A stretch of 8,783 bases of DNA, taken from JBEBXQ01 sp040391535 (lineage in GTDB: Bacteria; Bacteroidota; Bacteroidia; Cytophagales; Spirosomataceae). The DNA lies in contig JBEBXQ010000164.1 in NCBI GenBank assembly GCA_040391535.1, positions 1-8,783 on the forward strand, read 5' to 3'. The notes beneath the pieces are model-generated. The model searched no databases and had not been told where the DNA came from. It saw nothing but the letters and a program-made list of their open reading frames with translations. The position numbers and the translations under genes were made by a program. The first letter of the stretch is position 1; every line of letters starts with the position of its first letter. Positions 1 through 6,779 of the stretch are shown piece after piece.

Positions 1-515
1 ATAAGATTAATCTGGCCAGTGAGCAGAGACTACAGAATGTAAATAAAAAACTCGCCGAAAGTAAACAGGTAGAAGAAGAACTGAATAAAGTGAAAGTAAC
101 ACCTGATGAAATCAATGCATTCCTTGAGCAATGGGAATCAGCGCCTATAAAAGACAGGACTACCTTACATCAGTTGCTGAAGCGGCCGCAAATCAATATG
201 GGACGGATCAGACAAATGAACAGCGGCTTTGACCAATGGTCTCATCAATTTACAAAAGATGCAATAGAGCAGGCTGAAATCCATATCAAATATGACCGTT
301 ATATCGAGAAGGAAACACAGATGGTAGAGAAAATGACCCGTATGGAAAATCTGCCCATTGTAGAAGGTTTCAATTACGACAACGTAAAAGCCATGTCCAT
401 AGAAGGTCGCGAAAAAATGAAAAAAATCAGACCGCAAACCATTGGACAAGCCTCGCGTATCAGTGGTGTAAGCCCTTCAGATATTTCGGTATTAATGATC
501 CATCTGGGAAGATAA
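1..515 (+). CDS. mnmG: MnmG (GidA), tRNA uridine-5-carboxymethylaminomethyl modification enzyme, C-terminal part (5' truncated by window edge)
   Basis: The reading frame is open from base 3 to the TAA at 513-515, giving 170 residues. The gene enters from the left, so a GTG at base 90 is internal and not the start. With MnmE, MnmG installs the cmnm5/nm5 group on wobble U34 of certain tRNAs in the cytoplasm, using FAD and methylene-tetrahydrofolate. The fragment is the helical C-terminal domain and ends in the family's hallmark block: YIEKE, then KKIRPQTIGQASRISGVSP and a final DISVLMIHL. The FAD-binding N-terminal part, about 450 residues judging by the usual length near 620, lies outside the window. 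The residues encoded by bases 3-90 are rich in K, E, Q and N and fit the helical linker. The methyltransferase ATG follows the stop with no gap, which suggests co-transcription and coupled translation. Confidence 0.95.
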   Translation, partial: KINLASEQRLQNVNKKLAESKQVEEELNKVKVTPDEINAFLEQWESAPIKDRTTLHQLLKRPQINMGRIRQMNSGFDQWSHQFTKDAIEQAEIHIKYDRYIEKETQMVEKMTRMENLPIVEGFNYDNVKAMSIEGREKMKKIRPQTIGQASRISGVSPSDISVLMIHLGR

Positions 516-1427
516 ATGAACACGACAGAAAAACTAAACCAATGCCCGGTATGCAGCAGTTCGCAGCTTACCGGGTTTTTAAATGTAAAGGATTACACCG
601 TATCGGGTGAACAATTCAGCATAGACCGCTGTAATGCCTGTGGCTTTCAGTTTACCAATCCAAGGCCGGATATAAACAGTATCGGGTATTATTATCAGTC
701 ATCGGAATATATTTCACATCATGATGATGAAGAAAATTTAATAACCAAAGTATACAACCTGGTCCGGAATTATACAACCCGGCAAAAAATAAAGTTGTTG
801 CAACAATATACTGTCAAAAGCAACCCTTCCATACTTGATATCGGTTGCGGTGCAGGATATTTTCTACAGCAATGCGCCAGGAAAAACTGGCAGACAAAAG
901 GAACAGAACCTGATGATGATGCCCGGAAAATCGCAGTGAAAAGAACAGGATCACCTGTCTTCGAATCAATCGGCAGTGAAGAATTAAAGGATGAAAAATT
1001 TGATTTCATCACCCTGTGGCATGTCCTTGAACACGTTCATGAACTCAATACAACTATTGAATGGCTGCACTATCATCTTAATCCTGGCGGTACCTTATTC
1101 ATTGCAGTCCCTAATAACGCTTCTTATGATGCCGCCAAATTCGGTACACAATGGGCTGCTTATGATGTACCGAGACATCTCTATCATTTCACCAGGGAAA
1201 CAATGCATACATTACTGAACAATCACCGGTTCGAAATAAAAAAAATTCTTCCGATGTGGTTCGACGCATTTTATGTAAGTATGCTGAGTAATCAATATAA
1301 ACACAATTCTAAAAACATACCGGATAGTATCATTACAGGATTGATTTCAAACTGGAAAGGCAGAAAGTCTTCAGCAAACGAATTCAATACCTCCAGTTTA
1401 ATTTACGTTGTAAAAAAAGCACTGTGA
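516..1427 (+). CDS. Class I SAM-dependent methyltransferase with N-terminal zinc-ribbon-like knuckle
   Basis: 303 residues. Near the N-terminus are two cysteine pairs, C10-x2-C13 and C39-x2-C42, followed by FxFTNPRP. This looks like the zinc-binding knuckle that precedes many Methyltransf_23-type enzymes. The Rossmann methyltransferase core then follows. Motif I is ILDIGCGAGYF (106-116), the SAM-binding glycine loop. The acidic residue ending strand 2 is probably E131. FDFITLWHVLEHVHE (162-176) is the motif II region, and LNPGGTLFIAVPN (188-200) is post-motif II. PRHLYHFT further on is common in this subfamily. There is no signal peptide, so it is probably cytoplasmic. The substrate cannot be read from sequence; homologues occur in small-molecule, quinone and sugar-modification contexts. 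The ATG directly abuts the mnmG stop and the TGA overlaps a possible GTG of the next gene, so the three genes form an operon. The link to mnmG need not mean a tRNA substrate. Confidence 0.9.
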   Translation: MNTTEKLNQCPVCSSSQLTGFLNVKDYTVSGEQFSIDRCNACGFQFTNPRPDINSIGYYYQSSEYISHHDDEENLITKVYNLVRNYTTRQKIKLLQQYTVKSNPSILDIGCGAGYFLQQCARKNWQTKGTEPDDDARKIAVKRTGSPVFESIGSEELKDEKFDFITLWHVLEHVHELNTTIEWLHYHLNPGGTLFIAVPNNASYDAAKFGTQWAAYDVPRHLYHFTRETMHTLLNNHRFEIKKILPMWFDAFYVSMLSNQYKHNSKNIPDSIITGLISNWKGRKSSANEFNTSSLIYVVKKAL

Positions 1428-1465
1428 TACGATCTTTATTACAGACATTCTCCCGAAATAAAAAA

Positions 1466-3088
1466 ATGCTTATGTTAAAACAGGTTGGTCTGCTTTTAGT
1501 ATTGTCCCTTATTCTGATAAACTGTGCACAACAGGTGCCTCCCACTGGCGGGGCTAAAGATATGATTCCTCCGAATCTCATTAGTTCTATACCCGAAAAC
1601 AAAACGCTGAATTATAAAGGAACAACCGTTGAGCTAGTCTTTGACGAATATGTGGTACTGGACAACATTACTCAAAAATTAACCATAACCCCGGAAATTG
1701 ATAACCCCTATACTTTTAAACAGAAAGGCACAGAAGTATTACTTAAATTTAAAAAACCATTTGCCGACAGTACAACCTATACGCTCAATTTCGGAGATGG
1801 AGTCAAAGCTTTTGCTGAAAGGATACCTGCAAAAAACCTGAAACTGGTATTCAGCACAGGCACTGTTATTGACTCAGGTCGGGTATACGGAAACGTACGC
1901 GATGTACAGACAAACAAACCGGTTTTTGATGCTCTGGTCGGACTCTATAAAACCAGCGATACGCTGAATCCTGAGAAGCAAAAACCTTACTATTTCTCAA
2001 GAACAGACAGTAGCGGAAACTTCTCAATAGAGAATATTCAGACGAGCGTCTATAATCTCATTGCACTGGATGACAAAAACAGGAACCTTCTGTATAATAC
2101 AAAAGATGAAAGGATAGCTTATCTCGATTCGGCTTTACAGGTAGGGACAGACTCAACGATACACAACATCCACTTGTTTCATTCCGATATGACCGAACCA
2201 CGCATACAGCGTACCATTCCAAAAGTGAATTCCTACACGCTGATGTTTAATAAAAACATGGAAAGGGTAGGGGTGCTTTTCAATAAAAATGACTCACTTC
2301 CTTATTATCATGAAACACCGAATCAGTTCAAATTCTTTAAACCGGAAAATTATACTGCTGATTCGATGCTTGTTCATATTACAGCTACAGATTCACTGGG
2401 CAATCAACTGGAAGTGGAACAAAAAATCAGCTTTATGACACAGAGAGGTAAAGATAAAGTAGTGGATCCCTTCAGCATAAAAACCTTACCCCAGGACGGA
2501 AAACCCTTACCCCGATTAACACAACAATATCAGTTCATCTTTTCCAAACCTGTCATGCAACTGAATCCGGAACTGATAACCATTATAAAGGACAGTACAA
2601 CCACCGAAACATTGGCAGATCACAAAACAAAGTGGAATCCTGATAAAACCATCCTTACCATTTCAGATACCATAACTTTGACAGATACGCTGAAATTTGA
2701 AATTAACCCTGGTGCGGTTATTGGAGTAGAAGGCGATACACTGCTCTTAACAAACTTTAAACATCCGTTATTAAAGGAAGAAGCCTACGGAACCATACGC
2801 GGACAGGTGACAGGAGCCGATACTGTTAAGCATGTTATCGTGCAGTTACTGGATACCAAAGGGGAAATCGTACAGACCTCCTATCAGAAAAAATACAATT
2901 TCATAAGAATACAACCCGGGGAATATACACTTAGGGCCATTGTAGACATCAATGGCAACGGCAGGTGGGATACTGGTATTTACAAACAGAAAAGACAACC
3001 GGAACCTATCTACTTCTTACCGGACAAACTCGTTGTCAAAAGTAATTTCGAATACGAGCATATAGATATTTCCATCGGTAAAAACTAG
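1466..3088 (+). CDS. Ig-like-domain lipoprotein (Bacteroidota envelope protein)
   Basis: 540 residues from the ATG at 1466. That start gives a compact lipoprotein signal: K5, a hydrophobic run (7-18), and a lipobox-like LIN-C with lipidated Cys20. Alternatives are ATG 1472 and a GTG at 1424 that overlaps the previous stop by 4 bases; the GTG start would give an unusually long 33-residue signal. After Cys20 comes QQVPPTGGAKD, typical of Bacteroidota lipoproteins carrying an SbsA/Big_5 Ig-like domain (about 33-132, ending KLVFSTG). Next is a carboxypeptidase-regulatory/CnaB-like beta-sandwich (about 138-240, starting VYGNVRD). A second Ig-like stretch spans about 335-435. The C-terminal domain (441-535) carries GTIRGQV and DINGNGRWDTG, a possible metal-binding loop. 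It is probably anchored in the outer membrane and structural or adhesive; no catalytic residues are seen. Asparagine at -1 of the lipobox is less usual than Ser, Ala or Gly. It is the last gene of the mnmG operon, before a strong terminator. Confidence 0.85.
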   Translation: MLMLKQVGLLLVLSLILINCAQQVPPTGGAKDMIPPNLISSIPENKTLNYKGTTVELVFDEYVVLDNITQKLTITPEIDNPYTFKQKGTEVLLKFKKPFADSTTYTLNFGDGVKAFAERIPAKNLKLVFSTGTVIDSGRVYGNVRDVQTNKPVFDALVGLYKTSDTLNPEKQKPYYFSRTDSSGNFSIENIQTSVYNLIALDDKNRNLLYNTKDERIAYLDSALQVGTDSTIHNIHLFHSDMTEPRIQRTIPKVNSYTLMFNKNMERVGVLFNKNDSLPYYHETPNQFKFFKPENYTADSMLVHITATDSLGNQLEVEQKISFMTQRGKDKVVDPFSIKTLPQDGKPLPRLTQQYQFIFSKPVMQLNPELITIIKDSTTTETLADHKTKWNPDKTILTISDTITLTDTLKFEINPGAVIGVEGDTLLLTNFKHPLLKEEAYGTIRGQVTGADTVKHVIVQLLDTKGEIVQTSYQKKYNFIRIQPGEYTLRAIVDINGNGRWDTGIYKQKRQPEPIYFLPDKLVVKSNFEYEHIDISIGKN

Positions 3089-3124
3089 CACAAAACTTAT
3101 AAACAACAACCTGTTGATAACAGC

Positions 3125-3154
3125 AAAAAGCGGTGTATTAAGCACCGCTTTTTT
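3125..3154 (+). terminator. Intrinsic terminator after the lipoprotein gene
   Basis: A perfect 11-bp stem (3125-3135 pairs with 3143-3153; GCGGTG/CACCGC core with A5/T5 ends) closes a 7-nt loop. The T run reaches 3154. It sits 37 bases after the lipoprotein stop and ends the mnmG operon. Because the stem starts with A's and ends with T's, it could also work from the other strand and insulate the non-coding region to its right. Confidence 0.9.
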
Positions 3155-3185
3155 GTTTATTAAATTGTTTAAAAGCCGACAGGAA

Positions 3186-3194
3186 TGTGGATTA
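3186..3194 (-). promoter_or_regulatory. DnaA-box-like 9-mer
   Basis: TGTGGATTA on the plus strand differs from the reverse DnaA box TGTGGATAA at one position. It lies about 30 bases past the terminator, at the left end of the candidate origin. A single 8/9 match is weak alone; its value is as part of the cluster. Confidence 0.45.
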
Positions 3195-3283
3195 ACAAAC
3201 TCCCCATAATGGCAGGTTAACATCCCAACAGCTATTCTTTAATTAACACTATGTTAATACACTGTCTTTATTGTGCACAAACT

Positions 3284-3312
3284 GAATCCACACTAATTAT
3301 CCACTATCAACA
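3284..3312 (+). promoter_or_regulatory. Cluster of three DnaA-box-like 9-mers
   Basis: Three same-direction near-matches to TTATCCACA lie within 29 bases: GAATCCACA (3284-3292, 7/9), TTATCCACT (3297-3305, 8/9) and CTATCAACA (3304-3312, 7/9, sharing two bases with the previous one). The palindrome TTGTGCACAA ends four bases upstream. A DnaA-binding cluster next to AT-rich DNA is the expected arrangement in an origin. Confidence 0.5.
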
Positions 3313-3427
3313 TTAAAATGTGGAGGCTATGCTTAAGACTTTATAAATCCGTGAATTATAAATCAATGAAGGTGGCAATTAATAGTTAATAAATACGTAA
3401 TTTGTATACATAACAGCGTGCATAAAA

Positions 3428-3458
3428 GGTGGATAAAATTATCGTCCACAAATCCACA
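3428..3458. promoter_or_regulatory. Second cluster of three DnaA-box-like 9-mers
   Basis: GGTGGATAA (3428-3436, reverse orientation, 8/9), TCGTCCACA (3442-3450, forward, 7/9) and AAATCCACA (3450-3458, forward, 7/9, sharing one base) lie within 31 bases. The cluster directly abuts the most AT-rich stretch of the region (3461-3506), which could be the unwinding element. Confidence 0.5.
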
Positions 3459-3460
3459 GC

Positions 3461-3506
3461 TCTAATGAAAGATAATAATACATATAAATAAAGATTTTTA
3501 TTTTTT
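3461..3506. other. Extreme AT-rich stretch, possible DNA unwinding element and 5' UTR of the TPR gene
   Basis: Only 5 of 46 bases are G or C by hand count. It contains short TAA-type triplets (3473-3478) beside the DnaA-box cluster, which loosely recall DnaA-trio elements but do not form a clean series. It ends in a T-rich run touching the TPR start codon, so part of it is also the translation initiation region of that gene. Confidence 0.4.
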
Positions 3507-5318
3507 ATGATTAATCATCTAAGGTGTTGTTTAATACTTTTTCTCCTGGGCATCGGGGCGCCGGCCGTTCGTGCGCAGAGTGAAGCAGAACTGGCGCAGG
3601 AGTACTTTTCTTCGGGTGACTGCGGGAAAGCCGTTACCTACTACACAAAGTTGCTTAAAACGAAGTTTGACGCCCGTATCCTTAAGAATTATACCACTTG
3701 TGTTCTTCAGTTAAAGCAAGCCGGCACGGCTGATAAGTTTCTGAAACAGCAGATCAAGCAGGATCAGGTTAACGCTACTCATTATTATTATCAGCTGGGG
3801 GTTATTAATGAAGCCGAAGGAAAGCAGGATCAGGCAAAGCGTCACTATGAGAATGCAATTGACCAGGCAGGAAAACAATTGAATCTTTACAAGATGCTGA
3901 TTGATGCTTTCCGTGAAAATCAGAAAAATGAACTGGCTCTGAAGAGTATTGAACGGGCACAGGAATTTGCGAATAATCAGAGTTTATACCGTTTGGAGAA
4001 AGCAGCTATTTATCGTGAAATGGGAAATACTGAGGGGATGATTAATGAACTGTTATCTCACGGACTGTTGTACCGGAATGTGGAAATAGTGCAGAATATG
4101 CTTCAGGATTTTCTGAAAGATGAGGGCGAGAGAACTTTATTGGAGAAAGTCCTTTATGAGAAAATTCAGAGCAATCCCAATGAACAGTTTTATAATCAGC
4201 TCCTGATATGGCACCAGGTGCAAAGCTTGAATTTTTATAAGGCTTTTATACAGGAGAGGGCACTGGATAAAAGATTGAAATATGGTGGAAAAAGGGTTTT
4301 CGAACTGGCAGGGCTTGCTTTAAAGAATAAGGATTATGAGAATGCAACCCTCATGTATGAATATATTGTCAAGGAATATCCCAAAGATCAGCTATATCCC
4401 TGGGCCAGGCGTATGGTGATCTATACCCGGGAGGAAAGAGTCAGAAATACATTCCCGGTTGATCACAAAGAAGTCAGGAAGCTCATCGCTCAGTATCAGC
4501 AACTGCTCGATGAACTGGGTGTGAATGAACGGACACTTGAAGCCATGCGGAATATGGCGAACCTCTATGCATTCTATCTGGACGATAAGCCTCAGGCCAT
4601 CCGCTTACTGGAAACAGCTATTCAGACGGGCAGGCTTGACAAAGGATTTATTGATAAATGTAAATTGGACCTGGGTGATATTTATCTGCTGATCAATGAA
4701 CCATGGGAGGCAACCTTACTTTATTCACAGGTTGAAAAATCACAGAAGGATAACCACCTGGGTTATGAAGCCAAACTGCGCAATGCCCGGTTACATTATT
4801 TCCGGGGTGACTTTGAAGTGGCTAAACAGGTACTGGATATACTGAAGCGCGCTACGTCACGTGAAATTGCCAATGATGCAAATTCTCTGAGTCTTTTAAT
4901 AATGGATAATACAGGTCTCGATTCTTCTGAGCAAGCTCTTAAATCTTATTCACAGGTAGAATTACTCTTATTCCAGAATAAAACAGCTGAAGCGCTCGAT
5001 AGTCTGAATAACTTATCCGTTAGCCTGAAAGATCATAGTCTGGCCGATGAGATTGCCTGGCTGAAAGCAAAGACTTATATACAGCTCGACAGTATTGATA
5101 AAGCTGCGGAGAACCTGAAGCTGATTATAGAAAAATACCACTACGATATTTTGGGTGATGATGCTTATTTTGAGCTGGCCCGTCTGCAGGAGACGAAATT
5201 TAAAAATAAGGAAGAAGCTATGCGTCTTTATCAGGAGATGCTTGAAAAATATCCGGGCAGTATTTTCACAGCTGAAGCCAGGAAACGTTTCCGTTTACTC
5301 AGAGGTGATGTAATTTGA
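3507..5318 (+). CDS. Secreted tetratricopeptide-repeat (TPR) protein
   Basis: 603 residues starting at an ATG behind a T-rich, SD-free leader, as usual in Bacteroidota. The N-terminus is a Sec signal peptide: R6, hydrophobic core 7-19, likely signal peptidase I cleavage in VRA-QSE after residue 23. The mature protein should be periplasmic or outer-membrane associated. The rest is almost wholly helical TPR-like repeats. The clearest units are around 28-56, 91-122, 264-296, 344-374, 380-413, 420-448, 512-545 and 550-586. The last (DDAYFELARL, then EAMRLYQEMLEKYPGS) resembles the YbgF/BamD-type TPR that ends in a conserved YP. No enzyme domain is seen, so it is probably a scaffold; the partner is unknown. 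Its plus strand is clearly G-richer than C, unlike the same-direction operon to its left. It is probably transcribed alone, with thrC converging from the right. Confidence 0.88.
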   Translation: MINHLRCCLILFLLGIGAPAVRAQSEAELAQEYFSSGDCGKAVTYYTKLLKTKFDARILKNYTTCVLQLKQAGTADKFLKQQIKQDQVNATHYYYQLGVINEAEGKQDQAKRHYENAIDQAGKQLNLYKMLIDAFRENQKNELALKSIERAQEFANNQSLYRLEKAAIYREMGNTEGMINELLSHGLLYRNVEIVQNMLQDFLKDEGERTLLEKVLYEKIQSNPNEQFYNQLLIWHQVQSLNFYKAFIQERALDKRLKYGGKRVFELAGLALKNKDYENATLMYEYIVKEYPKDQLYPWARRMVIYTREERVRNTFPVDHKEVRKLIAQYQQLLDELGVNERTLEAMRNMANLYAFYLDDKPQAIRLLETAIQTGRLDKGFIDKCKLDLGDIYLLINEPWEATLLYSQVEKSQKDNHLGYEAKLRNARLHYFRGDFEVAKQVLDILKRATSREIANDANSLSLLIMDNTGLDSSEQALKSYSQVELLLFQNKTAEALDSLNNLSVSLKDHSLADEIAWLKAKTYIQLDSIDKAAENLKLIIEKYHYDILGDDAYFELARLQETKFKNKEEAMRLYQEMLEKYPGSIFTAEARKRFRLLRGDVI

Positions 5319-5339
5319 GAAAAAGTGTAATTTTCAGTG

Positions 5340-5401
5340 CCGCGAGAATTGTCTGTAGCGTCCCTTAACCGGGGAAGTATTAAAATATTCAATTCTCGCG
5401 G
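5340..5401. repeat. Perfect 12-bp inverted repeat in the convergent TPR/thrC gap
   Basis: CCGCGAGAATTG (5340-5351) is exactly complementary to CAATTCTCGCGG (5390-5401), enclosing 38 bases. Inside, TCCC (5361-5364) can pair with GGGA (5372-5375) around a 7-nt loop, so a stem-with-inner-hairpin is possible. It lies between the stop codons of two convergent genes, where a bidirectional terminator is expected. However, the loop is long and no proper T tract follows on either strand. It could instead be a dispersed palindromic repeat or a structured RNA end. Confidence 0.6.
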
Positions 5402-5420
5402 GTAATGTTTTAAAAGCGGA

Positions 5421-6725
5421 TTATAGGTTTTTTAATAAAAATGATCTGAATGAATCATAACTATTATCTGATTTAACAGCTTCTTTTTCAAGTGATAATA
5501 AGTCATTCAATCTTTTTGGGACATCTATTTTTTGTCCTAAATTTTCTTCCACAATATTGATGAATTTTGCGGGGTGTGCAGTTGAAAGAAAAACCCCCGA
5601 AAAGTCGTTTTTGTTAGTTTTACGGTATTCCAGCAGCGCACGGTAGGCAATTGCAGTATGCGGGCACAAAACATAACCCGATTCATCAAAGGTTTTCCGC
5701 ATCGTCTCTTTTGTCTCCGCATCATCAAACCAGTACCCGCTGATATGCTCCCTGGTCTCTTTCCAATCGTCATTGAAGAAACGGGTCATACGGACAAAGT
5801 TACTGGGGTTACCCACATCCATCGCATTGGCAATGGTTTCCACAGAGGCCACCGGGTTATACACTCCGCTTTCCAGATAATCAGGAACGACATGGTTACG
5901 GTTAGTGGCTGCAATAAAATGTGCTGCAGGGAGTCCCATCTGATAAGCAAGCAAACCGGCACTCAGGTTTCCGAAGTTCCCGCTGGGCACAGAAAAAACA
6001 AGCGGTTTTCCTGATCGCTTTAATTGTGCATATGCATAAAAGTAATAAAAGGACTGCGGGATCAGCCTGGCGATATTAATAGAATTTGCGGAAGCCAGGT
6101 TAAACTGTTTATTAATATCCTCATCCAGAAAAGCTGTTTTCACCAGACGCTGACAGTCATCAAACGTACCTTCAATTTCCAGTGCCCTTACATTATGGCC
6201 CAGGGTAGTCAGCTGTTTTTCCTGAATATCACTTACTTTTCCGGAAGGGTAGAGGATCACTACCTCAATACCCGGAACTTTATAAAAACCTTGCGCGACA
6301 GCACCTCCTGTGTCTCCTGAGGTAGCTACCAGAATCTTAATGTCTTTTTCAGACTTCTGTAAAAAGTGTGACATCAGCGCAGCCATGAATCTCGCTCCGA
6401 AGTCTTTAAATGCCATAGAAGGGCCATGAAACAACTCCAGTACATAGTTATCATCTTTAAGCGCAACTACGGGAGCCTCAAAATCATAAGCCAGAGAAAT
6501 AATTTTCCTTACTTCCTCTCTCGAGAGATCGTCCTTTAAAAGGGTATAGGTGACTTCTTCTGCAATTTCATTAAATGTTAAGGTTTCAATCGTATCCAGA
6601 AAATTTTGTGAAACCAGCGGAATCGACAAAGGCATATACAATCCATTATCAGCAGGCAGACTTTTGAATACAGCTTCTTCAAGTCGTGCCATGTGCTCTT
6701 TCGTACGGGTACTGTAGAATAACAT
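5421..6725 (-). CDS. thrC: Threonine synthase
   Basis: 434 residues, a full-length fold type II PLP enzyme. It converts O-phospho-L-homoserine to L-threonine and phosphate, the last step of threonine synthesis, in the cytoplasm. The N-terminus (FYSTR, then GLYMP) is the family's substrate-side domain. The PLP Schiff-base lysine is K107 in HGPSMAFKDFG. SGDTGG follows at 136-141, SANSINIARLIPQ at 212-224, and the PLP-phosphate loop PSGNFGN at 247-253. The length and motifs match the shorter, bacterial-type (ThrC class 2-like) enzymes of Bacteroidota. The ATG at 6725 gives the standard MxFYST start. It is monocistronic here: thrA and thrB, often adjacent in this phylum, are not in the window, and the upstream neighbour is divergent. 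No leader peptide or riboswitch is seen upstream. The coding strand is moderately G>C. Confidence 0.96.
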   Translation of the reverse strand: MLFYSTRTKEHMARLEEAVFKSLPADNGLYMPLSIPLVSQNFLDTIETLTFNEIAEEVTYTLLKDDLSREEVRKIISLAYDFEAPVVALKDDNYVLELFHGPSMAFKDFGARFMAALMSHFLQKSEKDIKILVATSGDTGGAVAQGFYKVPGIEVVILYPSGKVSDIQEKQLTTLGHNVRALEIEGTFDDCQRLVKTAFLDEDINKQFNLASANSINIARLIPQSFYYFYAYAQLKRSGKPLVFSVPSGNFGNLSAGLLAYQMGLPAAHFIAATNRNHVVPDYLESGVYNPVASVETIANAMDVGNPSNFVRMTRFFNDDWKETREHISGYWFDDAETKETMRKTFDESGYVLCPHTAIAYRALLEYRKTNKNDFSGVFLSTAHPAKFINIVEENLGQKIDVPKRLNDLLSLEKEAVKSDNSYDSFRSFLLKNL

Positions 6726-6745
6726 TAATGAAAAAATAAGATTTG

Positions 6746-6779
6746 GAAAATTAGGATTTTATGATGCGAAATTAACAAA
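6746..6779 (-). promoter_or_regulatory. Candidate thrC promoter (Bacteroidota -33/-7 type)
   Basis: Read on the minus strand, TTTG (6776-6779) is followed after 22 bases by TAATTTTC (6746-6753), which matches the TAnnTTTG -7 box at all but the last base. The spacing is slightly longer than the usual 19-21. It would leave a short leader of about 15 bases before the ATG at 6725. The fit is suggestive only. No convincing TAnnTTTG box was found for pruA in the same 146-base divergent gap. Confidence 0.3.

Larger units (their letters stand above)
3155..3506. other. AT-rich non-coding region, candidate chromosomal replication origin (oriC)
   Basis: This 352-base stretch has no convincing gene on either strand; the one longish minus-strand frame runs antisense into the lipoprotein and has no recognisable features. 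It contains many 9-mers close to the DnaA box TTATCCACA (reverse TGTGGATAA). Those with 8 of 9 matches are 3186-3194 (reverse), 3297-3305 (forward) and 3428-3436 (reverse); a further one lies just outside at 3112-3120 (reverse). Those with 7 of 9 are 3284-3292, 3304-3312, 3442-3450 and 3450-3458. Very AT-rich stretches lie between and after the clusters: 3341-3400 is about 23% GC and 3461-3506 about 11% GC by hand count. TTGTGCACAA at 3271-3280 is a perfect 10-bp palindrome. A promoter for the downstream TPR gene must also lie here, but no clean TAnnTTTG box is seen; TAATTTG at 3398-3404 is one base short. The oriC call is inference from motif density, composition and the mnmG neighbour. Confidence 0.6.

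Noticed and set aside
3017..3223. 68-codon minus-strand open frame across the lipoprotein end and the terminator
   Set aside because: It runs antisense to the lipoprotein 3' end and through a strong terminator hairpin, with no recognisable domain or promoter.
4853..4868. parS-like core TCACGTGAAA inside the TPR gene, about 1.4 kb from the candidate origin
   Set aside because: Only 11 of 16 bases match the parS consensus TGTTTCACGTGAAACA and the outer half-sites are lost, so a chance match in coding DNA is more likely. It is worth rechecking only if full parS sites cluster nearby.
5658..6320. Two plus-strand open frames (118 and 98 codons) opposite thrC
   Set aside because: They are antisense shadows of a clear, full-length threonine synthase and show no protein-family features.
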